Assembly (NCBI RefSeq): GCF_036226605.1
Contig: NZ_CP109000.1
Span: 4,026,501-4,090,500 of the forward strand
Length of the DNA: 64,000 bases
Direction: 5' to 3'
Source: Streptomyces sp. NBC_00704
GTDB taxonomy: Bacteria; Actinomycetota; Actinomycetes; Streptomycetales; Streptomycetaceae
Shown here: positions 57,157 to 64,000 of the stretch, one piece after another
How the letters are laid out: every line of letters starts with the position of its first letter
How positions within the stretch are numbered: position 1 is the stretch's first letter
Notes under the pieces: model-generated
The model's input: only the letters and a program-made list of their open reading frames with translations
The model's database searches: none
What the model was told of the DNA's origin: nothing
Translations under genes and position numbers: made by a program

Positions 57157-58656
57157 TCACGGCGAACTGTCGACGGCGTCCTGCTTGCCCCACTCCACCG
57201 GTGGCCCGTCGAAGTGGGAGGCGTGCCGGGGCGGGTGCGCAGCGGCGCCGAGCACAAAGACGTCCTGCGCCCCGTCGAGCACACCGCCCGAGGGGTCGTC
57301 CTCGCCGGCTCGCCGTACGACGTCCCGTTCCGGCATGAGGATGTCGCGGACGACGACACCGCACAGGTAGAGGGTCCCCAGCAGGTGCACGCCGATGACC
57401 CAGTGGTAGCCGTCGGTCGGCAGTCCCTTGTGAGCGTCTCCGCTCATCGTGTACGCCAGGTACATCCAGATGCCGAGGAAGTAGGCGACCTCGCATGCCT
57501 GCCAGATCAGGAAGTCCCGCCACTTGGGCCGGGCCAGCACCGCCAGCGGCACCAGCCACAGGACGTACTGCGGCGAGTAGACCTTGTTGGTGACGATGAA
57601 GGCCGCCACGATCAGGAAGGCCAGCTGGGCGAAGCGGGGACGGCGGGGGGCGGTGAGCGCCAGGGCCGCGATGCCGACGGCGCACAGGACGACGAGGAGC
57701 GTGGCGAGGGTGTTGACGCTGTCGGTGGTGAGCGGGTCGCTGGAGTTCTGGGCCAGGATCAGCCAGAACGAGCCGAAGTCCACGCCTCGCTCCTGACTGA
57801 ACCGGTAGAACTTCGACCAGCCCTCGAAGGCGAAGAGCATGACCGGCAGGTTCACCACCAGCCAGGCCACGACAGCGCCGCCCAGCGCCTTGCCGAAGTC
57901 CCGCCATTTGCCCGCGCGCCAGCAGAGCACGAACAGGGGGCCGAGGAGGAAGACGGGATAAAGCTTGGCGGCCGTCGCGAGCCCCAGCAGGACTCCGAAG
58001 GCCAGGGACCGGCCCCGGGACCACATGAGCATCGCGGCGGCCGTCAGGGCGACCGCCAGGAGGTCCCAGTTGATGGAGGCGGTGAGCGCGAAGGCAGGGG
58101 CCAGGGCGACCAGCAGACCGTCCCAGGGGCGCCGGGCGTGCGTGCGGGTCACACAGACGGCGATGACGGCCGCGCACGCCATGAGCATCCCCGCGTTGAC
58201 GATCCAGTACCACTGCTCCTGGTCCTGGATGCTCCCCTCGCCCGGCGTCAGCCAGTTGGCCACCTCCATGAACACACCGGTGAGCACCGGGTACTCGAGG
58301 TAGTCCATGTCGCCGGGGAGCTTGTCGAAGTACGGCACGAGCCCGTCGGCGAAGCCACGCCCCTGGTAAAGGTGCGGGATGTCCGAATAGCAGGCGTGGG
58401 TGTACTGGGAGGTGGCGCCGAAGAACCAGCCTCCGTTGTAGCAGGGCGCCTTCTGGATCAGTCCGAGGGCGAACATCCCGATCGCCACGAGCGCGACGAT
58501 CCGTACGGGAGTCCACCAGGACGTCCCCAGCAGGGCCCGCCGGCCGACAGGGCCGCCGATCAGCTCACTGCCGGCGGCAGCCACCGGGTCGTCGCTGGTC
58601 GGCCTTACCGGATCCGGCACGTGCACGCGCGCCGACGAGGATTCTGCACTGGGCAT
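57157..58656 (-). CDS. GT87-type integral membrane glycosyltransferase
   Basis: A 499-residue protein with about ten to twelve membrane helices. The first loop after helix 1 carries the catalytic aspartate region, and GTLSRRYGD-type equivalents include FADGLVPYFDKLPGDMDYLE (acidic loop, YFDKLPGDMDY) and VFMEVANWLTPGEG. It matches polyprenyl-phosphate-mannose-dependent GT87 transferases of actinobacteria (mannosides of phosphatidylinositol or glycans). The ATG at 58656 has AGGA upstream. It is convergent with the racemase-like gene and cotranscribed with nothing obvious. Confidence 0.82.
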   Translation of the reverse strand: MPSAESSSARVHVPDPVRPTSDDPVAAAGSELIGGPVGRRALLGTSWWTPVRIVALVAIGMFALGLIQKAPCYNGGWFFGATSQYTHACYSDIPHLYQGRGFADGLVPYFDKLPGDMDYLEYPVLTGVFMEVANWLTPGEGSIQDQEQWYWIVNAGMLMACAAVIAVCVTRTHARRPWDGLLVALAPAFALTASINWDLLAVALTAAAMLMWSRGRSLAFGVLLGLATAAKLYPVFLLGPLFVLCWRAGKWRDFGKALGGAVVAWLVVNLPVMLFAFEGWSKFYRFSQERGVDFGSFWLILAQNSSDPLTTDSVNTLATLLVVLCAVGIAALALTAPRRPRFAQLAFLIVAAFIVTNKVYSPQYVLWLVPLAVLARPKWRDFLIWQACEVAYFLGIWMYLAYTMSGDAHKGLPTDGYHWVIGVHLLGTLYLCGVVVRDILMPERDVVRRAGEDDPSGGVLDGAQDVFVLGAAAHPPRHASHFDGPPVEWGKQDAVDSSP

Positions 58657-58728
58657 GGGCGCCATCCTGCCGTACAGACCCAGCAAAACGCCGAGGGCCG
58701 CCCCACCTGATGCGGTGGAGCGGCCCTC

Positions 58729-58742
58729 GTTTCACGTGAAAC
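58729..58742. promoter_or_regulatory. parS site (perfect)
   Basis: Perfect GTTTCACGTGAAAC in the gap between the GT87 start and the PBP 3' end. Confidence 0.92.
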
Positions 58743-58750
58743 ATGCGCAT

Positions 58751-58764
58751 GTTTCACGTGAAAC
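58751..58764. promoter_or_regulatory. parS site (perfect)
   Basis: Perfect GTTTCACGTGAAAC, 22 bp from the previous one (two helical turns); the sites flank ATGCGCAT, itself a palindrome. Confidence 0.92.
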
Positions 58765-58787
58765 ACGCAAGCCGGGCGAGAGCACGG

Positions 58788-61475
58788 TCAGCCGCCGGGG
58801 CCTCCGAAGAAGCCGCCTGTGGCGCCTCTGTCGTCACCTGGAGACTCCGACGGGCTCGGCGAGGGGCTCGGGTCGCCCGGGCCGCCGTTGCCGTTGCCAT
58901 TGCTGTTGCCGTTGCTCGTCCCGCCGTCGTTCTCACACCCGAAGAACCTGCGGCAGGTCTCCGTCGCGGACGGCGACGGCTCGATCGCCGACCTGGTCGG
59001 CGTCGGGGAGGGCGACGTCTCCTCCTCCTCGGTCTCGGTGGCCGAGGGAGTCGGAGTCGGCGACGGTTCCGCGTTGACGACCTCACCGATGGGCTGGGGC
59101 TCCGGGAAGTCCTTCGCCGGTGTGCCCTTCAGCGCCTCGAGCATGTAGTCGTGCCAGATCTGCGCCGGGAACGAGGCGCCGTGGATCTTCTTCTGGCCAC
59201 CGGTTCCGAACATCTTCAGGAACGTACGGTCCTTCTTGGACTCGTCGTCGTCGTAGCGGAACATCGAGACCGCCGTCGACAGCTGCGGGGTGTAGCCCAC
59301 GAACCAGGCCGACTTGTTGCCGTCGGTGGTACCGGTCTTGCCCGCCACCTCACGACCCGGCAGCTGGGCGTTGGTACCGGTGCCCTTGTCGACCACGGTC
59401 TTCAGGACGTCGGTCACGTTGTCGGCGACCTTGTCCGTGAACGCCTGCTGCGTCTGCGTCTTGTGCGTGAAGATCTGGCCCTTCTCGCTCGTGACCTTCT
59501 CCACGGAGTACGGATCGCGCTGCTTGCCGCTGGCGGCGAAGGTGGCGTAGGCACCGGCCATCCGGATCGCGCTCGGGTCGGAGATGCCGATCGAGAACGA
59601 CGGGAAGCCGCTGTTGGTCAGGCTGGACTCCTTCAGGCCCGCCTTGACGGCGGAGTCCTTCACCTTGTCCAGACCGACGTCCATGCCGAGCTGCACGAAC
59701 GCGGAGTTCACGGACTCGCGCATCGCCTCGCGCAGGTCGATCTTGTAGTCGGGCGGGTTCCCCAGCGAGACGTTGCCGTCATTGGTCTGGAGCCACTCCT
59801 CGCCCTTCTCGTTCTTCCAGACCGTGTCGTCGTAGTTCCTGATCTTGAGCTTGTTCTGTCCGCTGAACAGGCTCTTCGGTGAGACGATGGTGCGCTCGTC
59901 CTGCGCCTGCGAGGACCCCAGGTCCGGGTCGCGCACGCCCCAGGTCATCGCCGCCGCCAGCACGAACGGCTTGAACGTCGAACCGACCTGGGCGCCGGTC
60001 TGGTCGGCGTTGTCGGTGAAGTGCTTGGTGGCGTCCTCACCGCCGTAGATGGCCCGGATCGCGCCGGTGGCCGGCTCCACGGAGGCTCCGCCGAACTGGA
60101 CGTGCGTGTCCGTCCCCGGGCGCTGCTTCGGCTTGATGTTGGCGTCCTGGACCTTCTTGACCGACGCCTGCAGCTGGTTGACCTTGTTCTTGTCGAAGGT
60201 CGTGTAGATCGAGAAGCCGCCTTGCTGCAGTGTGTCCTGGGTGACCCCGGTCTCCTTGCTGTGGGTCACCAGGTAACCGTTGGCGAGGTCGACGAGGTAG
60301 CCGATCTGGCCCTTCAGGTCGGTGTTCGACCGGGGGTTCTGCCACTTGGGGAGCGTGTTGTACTTCGCCCGCACCGACGCGTCGAGGTGGCCGTACTCGA
60401 CCATCTTGTCGAGGGTGTCCTGCATCTGGCGCAGGGCCCGCTTGCTGTTGGCCGCAGGCGTGGCGCCGACCGAGTCGACGGACGTCGCGCCCGCCGGGTC
60501 GTAGTACGTGGCGCCCTTCAGCATGGCGGCCAGGAACGCGCACTCACCCGGGTTGAGCTTGATCGCGTCCTTGTTGAAGTAGGCACGCGAGGCGGCCTGG
60601 ATCCCGTAGGCGTTGCGCCCGTAGTACGCGGAGTTCAGGTAGCCGGCCATGATCTGGTCCTTGTCGACCTCCGCGCCCACCTTTATGGACACGAAGATCT
60701 CCTTGAACTTGCGGGAGATCGTCTGCGACTGGTCGTTCAGCATGGCGTTCTTGACGTACTGCTGGGTGATCGTCGACCCACCCTGCGTCTGTCCGCCCCG
60801 GGCCATGTTGAACACGGCGCGGGCGATGCCCTTGGGGTCGATGCCGCTGTCGTCGTAGAAGGTCTTGTTCTCCTGCGAGATCACCGCCCAGCGCATCTCC
60901 TCCGGGATCTGCGAGAGGTCGATGTTCTGCCTGTTCGTCTCACCACCGGTGGCAACCATCTGGCTGCCGTCCTTCCAGTAGTAGACGTTGTTCTGCGCCG
61001 TGGCGGTCTTGGCGATGTCCGGGATGCCGACCATGGCGTATCCGATGCCCGCGACGGCCACCAGACTGCCGACGAAGCCGACGAACAGACCCGCGACGAG
61101 CTTCCACGAGGGCATCCAGCGCTGCCAGCCGTACCTGTCGGCGCGCGGGTAGTCGATCAGGCGCGTCCGGTCGGGCGCCGAGCGCCCTCTGCCCCGTCCG
61201 GGGCCGCTCTGCCCACCGCGGCGGCCCGCCGCGGCCTCGGCTGCTCTGCGCCGACCACCACCCGCGTTCCTCTGGGACGCGCGTCGGGCGTCGGCGCGGC
61301 TGCCGGTCGGCTGCTCCTCGCTTGCGGACCCGTGGCCCAGCCCGTAGTCGGCAGGAGATCCGGTGGCGCCTCGCGGTGCCGCGCGGCGGCCGGAGGACGC
61401 ACCGGACTGGCCGCGTCGGGCCGCGGCACGTCCGCCTCCCTGCGGCTGCGGCGGTTTGCGACGGTGCTCGCTCAT
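58788..61475 (-). CDS. Class A penicillin-binding protein (transglycosylase/transpeptidase)
   Basis: An 895-residue bifunctional cell-wall synthase. The first 115 residues are a basic Arg/Gly/Ala cytoplasmic tail. A membrane helix follows near 125. The GT51 domain has SQENKTFYDDSGIDPKGIAR and GGSTITQQYVKN. The transpeptidase has the SxxK motif STFK near 497, SVNSAF (SxN) and KTGTT near 713. The C-terminal 130 residues are Pro/Thr/Ser/Glu- and Gly/Asn-rich, probably a wall-spanning linker. The ATG at 61475 has GAGGAG upstream. It polymerises and crosslinks peptidoglycan and is divergent from padR. Confidence 0.95.
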   Translation of the reverse strand: MSEHRRKPPQPQGGGRAAARRGQSGASSGRRAAPRGATGSPADYGLGHGSASEEQPTGSRADARRASQRNAGGGRRRAAEAAAGRRGGQSGPGRGRGRSAPDRTRLIDYPRADRYGWQRWMPSWKLVAGLFVGFVGSLVAVAGIGYAMVGIPDIAKTATAQNNVYYWKDGSQMVATGGETNRQNIDLSQIPEEMRWAVISQENKTFYDDSGIDPKGIARAVFNMARGGQTQGGSTITQQYVKNAMLNDQSQTISRKFKEIFVSIKVGAEVDKDQIMAGYLNSAYYGRNAYGIQAASRAYFNKDAIKLNPGECAFLAAMLKGATYYDPAGATSVDSVGATPAANSKRALRQMQDTLDKMVEYGHLDASVRAKYNTLPKWQNPRSNTDLKGQIGYLVDLANGYLVTHSKETGVTQDTLQQGGFSIYTTFDKNKVNQLQASVKKVQDANIKPKQRPGTDTHVQFGGASVEPATGAIRAIYGGEDATKHFTDNADQTGAQVGSTFKPFVLAAAMTWGVRDPDLGSSQAQDERTIVSPKSLFSGQNKLKIRNYDDTVWKNEKGEEWLQTNDGNVSLGNPPDYKIDLREAMRESVNSAFVQLGMDVGLDKVKDSAVKAGLKESSLTNSGFPSFSIGISDPSAIRMAGAYATFAASGKQRDPYSVEKVTSEKGQIFTHKTQTQQAFTDKVADNVTDVLKTVVDKGTGTNAQLPGREVAGKTGTTDGNKSAWFVGYTPQLSTAVSMFRYDDDESKKDRTFLKMFGTGGQKKIHGASFPAQIWHDYMLEALKGTPAKDFPEPQPIGEVVNAEPSPTPTPSATETEEEETSPSPTPTRSAIEPSPSATETCRRFFGCENDGGTSNGNSNGNGNGGPGDPSPSPSPSESPGDDRGATGGFFGGPGG

Positions 61476-61827
61476 CGAACGATTACTCCTCGGGCAGGCG
61501 CATCCGTGCGCGCCTGGAAAAGGCGGCTGGTTTCCTGTCCCCCCGATGTACGGATGCGGTAGCTCGCGCATTCACCCGTACGGCACCGAGGACCTCGACG
61601 CCCCCCGGCGTCTCATGGGTCCCGGTGGTGTGCATGGCGCACAGACTACGCACCGCCAAAACCCGCCTAGCCCCGAAGTTCACCCCAAATCAGGCAACTC
61701 GCCTGCAACGAATCAGTGATGTGATCCCGTTCACCATCCCCCCTCTTGTCGCATCCGGAAGGCCGTTCTATCGTCTAGATGTATCGAGTCGATACATCAG
61801 CGCGGCATAAGGCGAGAGGAGGCGACG
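61476..61827. other. 352-bp PBP-PadR divergent region
   Basis: No gene is supported. The left part holds the PBP upstream region. The right end holds the PadR promoter and operator, listed separately. GC falls in 61650-61800. Confidence 0.55.
61746..61798 (+). promoter_or_regulatory. PadR promoter with 21-bp operator
   Basis: TTGTCG (61746-61751) and TATCGT (61769-61774) are separated by 17 bp. Just downstream, 61778-61798 is a palindrome with arms GATGTATCGA and TCGATACATC around one base. It has the ATGT...ACAT ends typical of PadR operators and covers the likely transcription start, so PadR should repress its own gene. Confidence 0.72.
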
Positions 61828-62511
61828 ATGAGCCGGCGTTCCGGGATCCTTGAGTTCGCCGTCCTCGGCCTGCTGCGCGAGTCACCGATGCACGGCTATG
61901 AGCTGCGCAAACGACTCAATACGTCATTGGGCGTGTTCCGTGCGTTCAGCTACGGCACGCTCTACCCCTGCCTCAAGACGCTGGTCGCCAACGGCTGGTT
62001 GATCGAAGAGCCGGGGAGCACCCCCGAGGACGCCCTCGCAGCTCCACTCGCAGGGCGACGCGCCAAGATCGTCTACCGGTTGACGGCGGAGGGCAAGGAG
62101 CACTTCGAGGAGCTCCTCTCCCAGACGGGTCCCGACGCGTACGAGGACGAGACCTTCGCCGCTCGTTTCGCCTTCTTCGGCCAGACGTCGCGCGATGTCC
62201 GCATGCGCGTACTGGAGGGCCGGCGCAGCCGGCTGGAGGAGCGTCTGGAGAAGATGCGCGCCTCCCTGGCGCGCACGCGGGAGCGCCTCGACGACTACAC
62301 GCTTGAGCTCCAGCGCCACGGAATGGAGTCCGTGGAGCGCGAAGTGCGCTGGCTGAACGAGCTCATCGAGAGCGAGCGGGCCGGACGGGACCTGAAGGGT
62401 CCACCGTCCGGGGGGCCCGCTCAGCAGCACAACACATCTGGATCGACGGGCGGCCTGCCCCGCCCCGGGGACACCCCCGGGGCGGATACGCCCGACGAAA
62501 CCGCCACGTGA
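61828..62511 (+). CDS. PadR-family transcriptional regulator
   Basis: A 227-residue winged-helix repressor. MSRRSGILEFAVLGLLRESP, then MHGYELRKRLNTSLGVFRAF, SYGTLYPCLKTLVANGWL and VYRLTAEGKEHFEELL are the PadR signature. The C-terminal helical part (RLEERLEKMRASLARTRERL) is the dimerisation coiled coil, followed by a Gly/Pro-rich tail. The ATG at 61828 has GAGAGGAGG upstream. It ends with a GTG of the inositol synthase frame overlapping the stop, so the two are likely cotranscribed. Confidence 0.94.
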   Translation: MSRRSGILEFAVLGLLRESPMHGYELRKRLNTSLGVFRAFSYGTLYPCLKTLVANGWLIEEPGSTPEDALAAPLAGRRAKIVYRLTAEGKEHFEELLSQTGPDAYEDETFAARFAFFGQTSRDVRMRVLEGRRSRLEERLEKMRASLARTRERLDDYTLELQRHGMESVEREVRWLNELIESERAGRDLKGPPSGGPAQQHNTSGSTGGLPRPGDTPGADTPDETAT

Positions 62512-62555
62512 GCGCCCATTCAGGGCCTCACTCGTACACACAGGGAGCAACCGGA

Positions 62556-63638
62556 ATGGGTTCGGTTCGCGTAGCCATCGTCGGCGTGGGCAACTGCGCG
62601 GCGTCGCTGGTGCAGGGCGTCGAGTACTACAAGGACGCCGACCCGGCGACCAAGGTCCCGGGCCTGATGCATGTGCAGTTCGGGGACTACCACGTCGGTG
62701 ACGTCGAGTTCGTCGCCGCCTTCGACGTCGACGCGAAGAAGGTCGGCCTCGACCTCTCGGACGCCATCGGTGCCAGCGAGAACAACACCATCAAGATCTG
62801 CGACGTCCCGAACAAGGGCGTCACGGTCCAGCGCGGTCACACCCTCGACGGTCTCGGCAAGTACTACCGCGAGACCATCGAGGAGTCCGCGGAGACCCCG
62901 GTCGACGTGGTGAAGATCCTCAAGGACAAGCAGGTCGACGTCCTCGTCTGCTACCTGCCCGTCGGTTCGGAGAACGCGGCGAAGTTCTACGCCCAGGCCG
63001 CCATCGACGCCAAGGTCGCCTTCGTCAACGCCCTCCCGGTCTTCATCGCCGGCACCAAGGAGTGGGCGGACAAGTTCACCGAGGCGGGCGTCCCGATCGT
63101 CGGCGACGACATCAAGTCCCAGGTCGGCGCCACCATCACGCACCGCGTGATGGCGAAGCTGTTCGAGGACCGCGGTGTCCGTCTCGAGCGCACCATGCAG
63201 CTCAACGTCGGCGGCAACATGGACTTCAAGAACATGCTGGAGCGCGACCGTCTCGAGTCCAAGAAGATCTCGAAGACGCAGGCCGTCACCTCGCAGATCC
63301 CCGACCGCGACCTGGGCGAGAAGAACGTCCACATCGGTCCGTCGGACTACGTGGCCTGGCTGGACGACCGCAAGTGGGCGTACGTCCGCCTCGAGGGTCG
63401 CGCCTTCGGTGACGTCCCGCTGAACCTGGAGTACAAGCTCGAGGTCTGGGACTCCCCGAACTCCGCGGGTGTCATCATCGACGCCCTGCGCGCCGCGAAG
63501 ATCGCCAAGGACCGCGGCATCGGCGGCCCGATCCTGTCGGCGTCGAGCTACTTCATGAAGTCCCCGCCGGTGCAGTACTTCGACGACGAGGCCTACGCCA
63601 ACGTCGAGAAGTTCATCCGCGGCGAGGTCGAGCGCTAA
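62556..63638 (+). CDS. ino1: Inositol-3-phosphate synthase
   Basis: A 360-residue NAD-dependent enzyme that converts glucose-6-phosphate to inositol-1(3)-phosphate, the start of phosphatidylinositol and mycothiol synthesis. The NAD-binding loop is VAIVGVGNCAASLVQG. Conserved segments are TVQRGHTLDGLGKYY, KSQVGATITHRVMA, QLNVGGNMDFKNML and the C-terminal DAPNSAGVI-type WDSPNSAGVIIDALR. The ATG at 62556 has AGGGAG upstream. Mycothiol is the actinobacterial thiol, so the gene is central here. It may be repressed with PadR. Confidence 0.97.
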   Translation: MGSVRVAIVGVGNCAASLVQGVEYYKDADPATKVPGLMHVQFGDYHVGDVEFVAAFDVDAKKVGLDLSDAIGASENNTIKICDVPNKGVTVQRGHTLDGLGKYYRETIEESAETPVDVVKILKDKQVDVLVCYLPVGSENAAKFYAQAAIDAKVAFVNALPVFIAGTKEWADKFTEAGVPIVGDDIKSQVGATITHRVMAKLFEDRGVRLERTMQLNVGGNMDFKNMLERDRLESKKISKTQAVTSQIPDRDLGEKNVHIGPSDYVAWLDDRKWAYVRLEGRAFGDVPLNLEYKLEVWDSPNSAGVIIDALRAAKIAKDRGIGGPILSASSYFMKSPPVQYFDDEAYANVEKFIRGEVER

Positions 63639-63680
63639 CCCGACCCCGTACGGAAAATTCGCTCCTGCCAGGGCTGAGAA

Positions 63681-63709
63681 GGGTCCCCGGGTCCATGACC
63701 CGGGGACCC
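63681..63709 (+). terminator. Hairpin terminator of ino1
   Basis: A 13-bp perfect stem, GGGTCCCCGGGTC (63681-63693) with GACCCGGGGACCC (63697-63709) and a 3-base loop, 43 bp after the ino1 stop and 24 bp before the next gene. Confidence 0.87.
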
Positions 63710-63732
63710 TCCCCGTATGTGAGGCTGTGCCC

Positions 63733-64000
63733 ATGGCCGCCCGTGATCTGCGTGTTCTGCTGAGCCTGAGGAACTTCCGGCGACTGCTCGCCGTACGGCT
63801 GCTCTCCCAGTGCGCGGACGGCGTCTATCAGGTGGCGCTCGCCACGTACGTCGTGTTCTCGCCGGAGAAGCAGACCTCGGCCACCGCGGTCGCCTCGGCC
63901 ATGGCGGTCCTGCTGCTGCCCTACTCGCTGGTCGGCCCCTTCGCGGGCGTCCTGCTGGACCGTTGGCGCCGCCGACAAGTGCTCCTGCACGGCAACCTCT
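63733..64000 (+). CDS. MFS transporter, N-terminal part (3' end outside window)
   Basis: The first 89 codons of a major facilitator protein run off the window. MAARDLRVLLSLRNFRRLLA and LLSQCADGVYQVALATYVVF open the first helix, and LVGPFAGVLLDRWRRRQVLL contains the conserved loop-2 motif (G-x-x-x-D-R-x-x-R/K-x). The ATG at 63733 has GTGAGG upstream. It sits after the ino1 terminator and looks like an independent unit. The substrate is unknown. Confidence 0.88.
   Translation, partial: MAARDLRVLLSLRNFRRLLAVRLLSQCADGVYQVALATYVVFSPEKQTSATAVASAMAVLLLPYSLVGPFAGVLLDRWRRRQVLLHGNL

Overview
The window is a high-GC actinobacterial chromosome segment. It has GC-rich codon third positions, frequent GTG and TTG starts, AGGAGG-type ribosome binding sites, a fused cydCD gene, ssgA/ssgR and many ParB sites, which together identify it as Streptomyces. 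From memory, the gene order (pheA-serS ... cydABCD ... thiC ... ssgA/ssgR ... ptpA ... dnaB ... rplI-rpsR-ssb-rpsF ... femX ... ino1) is collinear with the core region of Streptomyces coelicolor that lies close to oriC. I see no insertion sequence, prophage, tRNA, rRNA, CRISPR array or transferred island. This is conserved core chromosome, and most of its interest lies in the DNA sites rather than in accessory genes.

Layout. 1-5.4 kb: end of a DyP-type peroxidase gene, pheA, serS, a HAD phosphatase and a small hypothetical gene. 5.5-9.1 kb: a four-gene ABC exporter operon on the minus strand with two ATPases and two permeases. 9.4-15.4 kb: an EphD-like hydrolase/dehydrogenase fusion, a frameshifted MerR regulator, kptA, a hypothetical gene, an LLM oxidoreductase and a second HAD phosphatase. 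15.4-21.6 kb: the cydA-cydB-cydCD operon with a Rex-type operator. 21.7-30 kb: an aminotransferase, a LacI regulator, a metallophosphatase, a membrane protein and a TerD-vWA protein. 30-36.4 kb: thiC with a TPP riboswitch, a YibE/F membrane protein, and the sporulation genes ssgA and ssgR. 36.2-48.7 kb: small membrane and cupin proteins, ptpA with a PLP lyase, LysR, NUDIX, a globin-reductase, GNATs, MFS/MarR, a serine hydrolase and a VOC protein. 48.8-54 kb: dnaB, a MATE exporter and the rpsF-ssb-rpsR-rplI operon. 54.3-64 kb: a cell-envelope group (femX, an alanine-racemase-like protein, a GT87 mannosyltransferase-like protein, a class A PBP), then PadR, inositol-phosphate synthase and the start of an MFS gene.

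Chromosome biology. Fourteen ParB-binding (parS) sites, ten of them perfect GTTTCACGTGAAAC, are scattered between 13.4 and 58.8 kb, all outside gene bodies except where one contains the cydCD start codon. Three clusters of DnaA boxes lie upstream of serS, kptA and dnaB. They resemble the DnaA-titrating clusters described near oriC in S. coelicolor. Several parS sites double as something else: a cydCD start codon, the centre of a 44-bp palindrome at a convergent gene junction, and two imperfect copies inside the variable arm of the thiC TPP riboswitch. These nested sites are the most unusual feature of the window.
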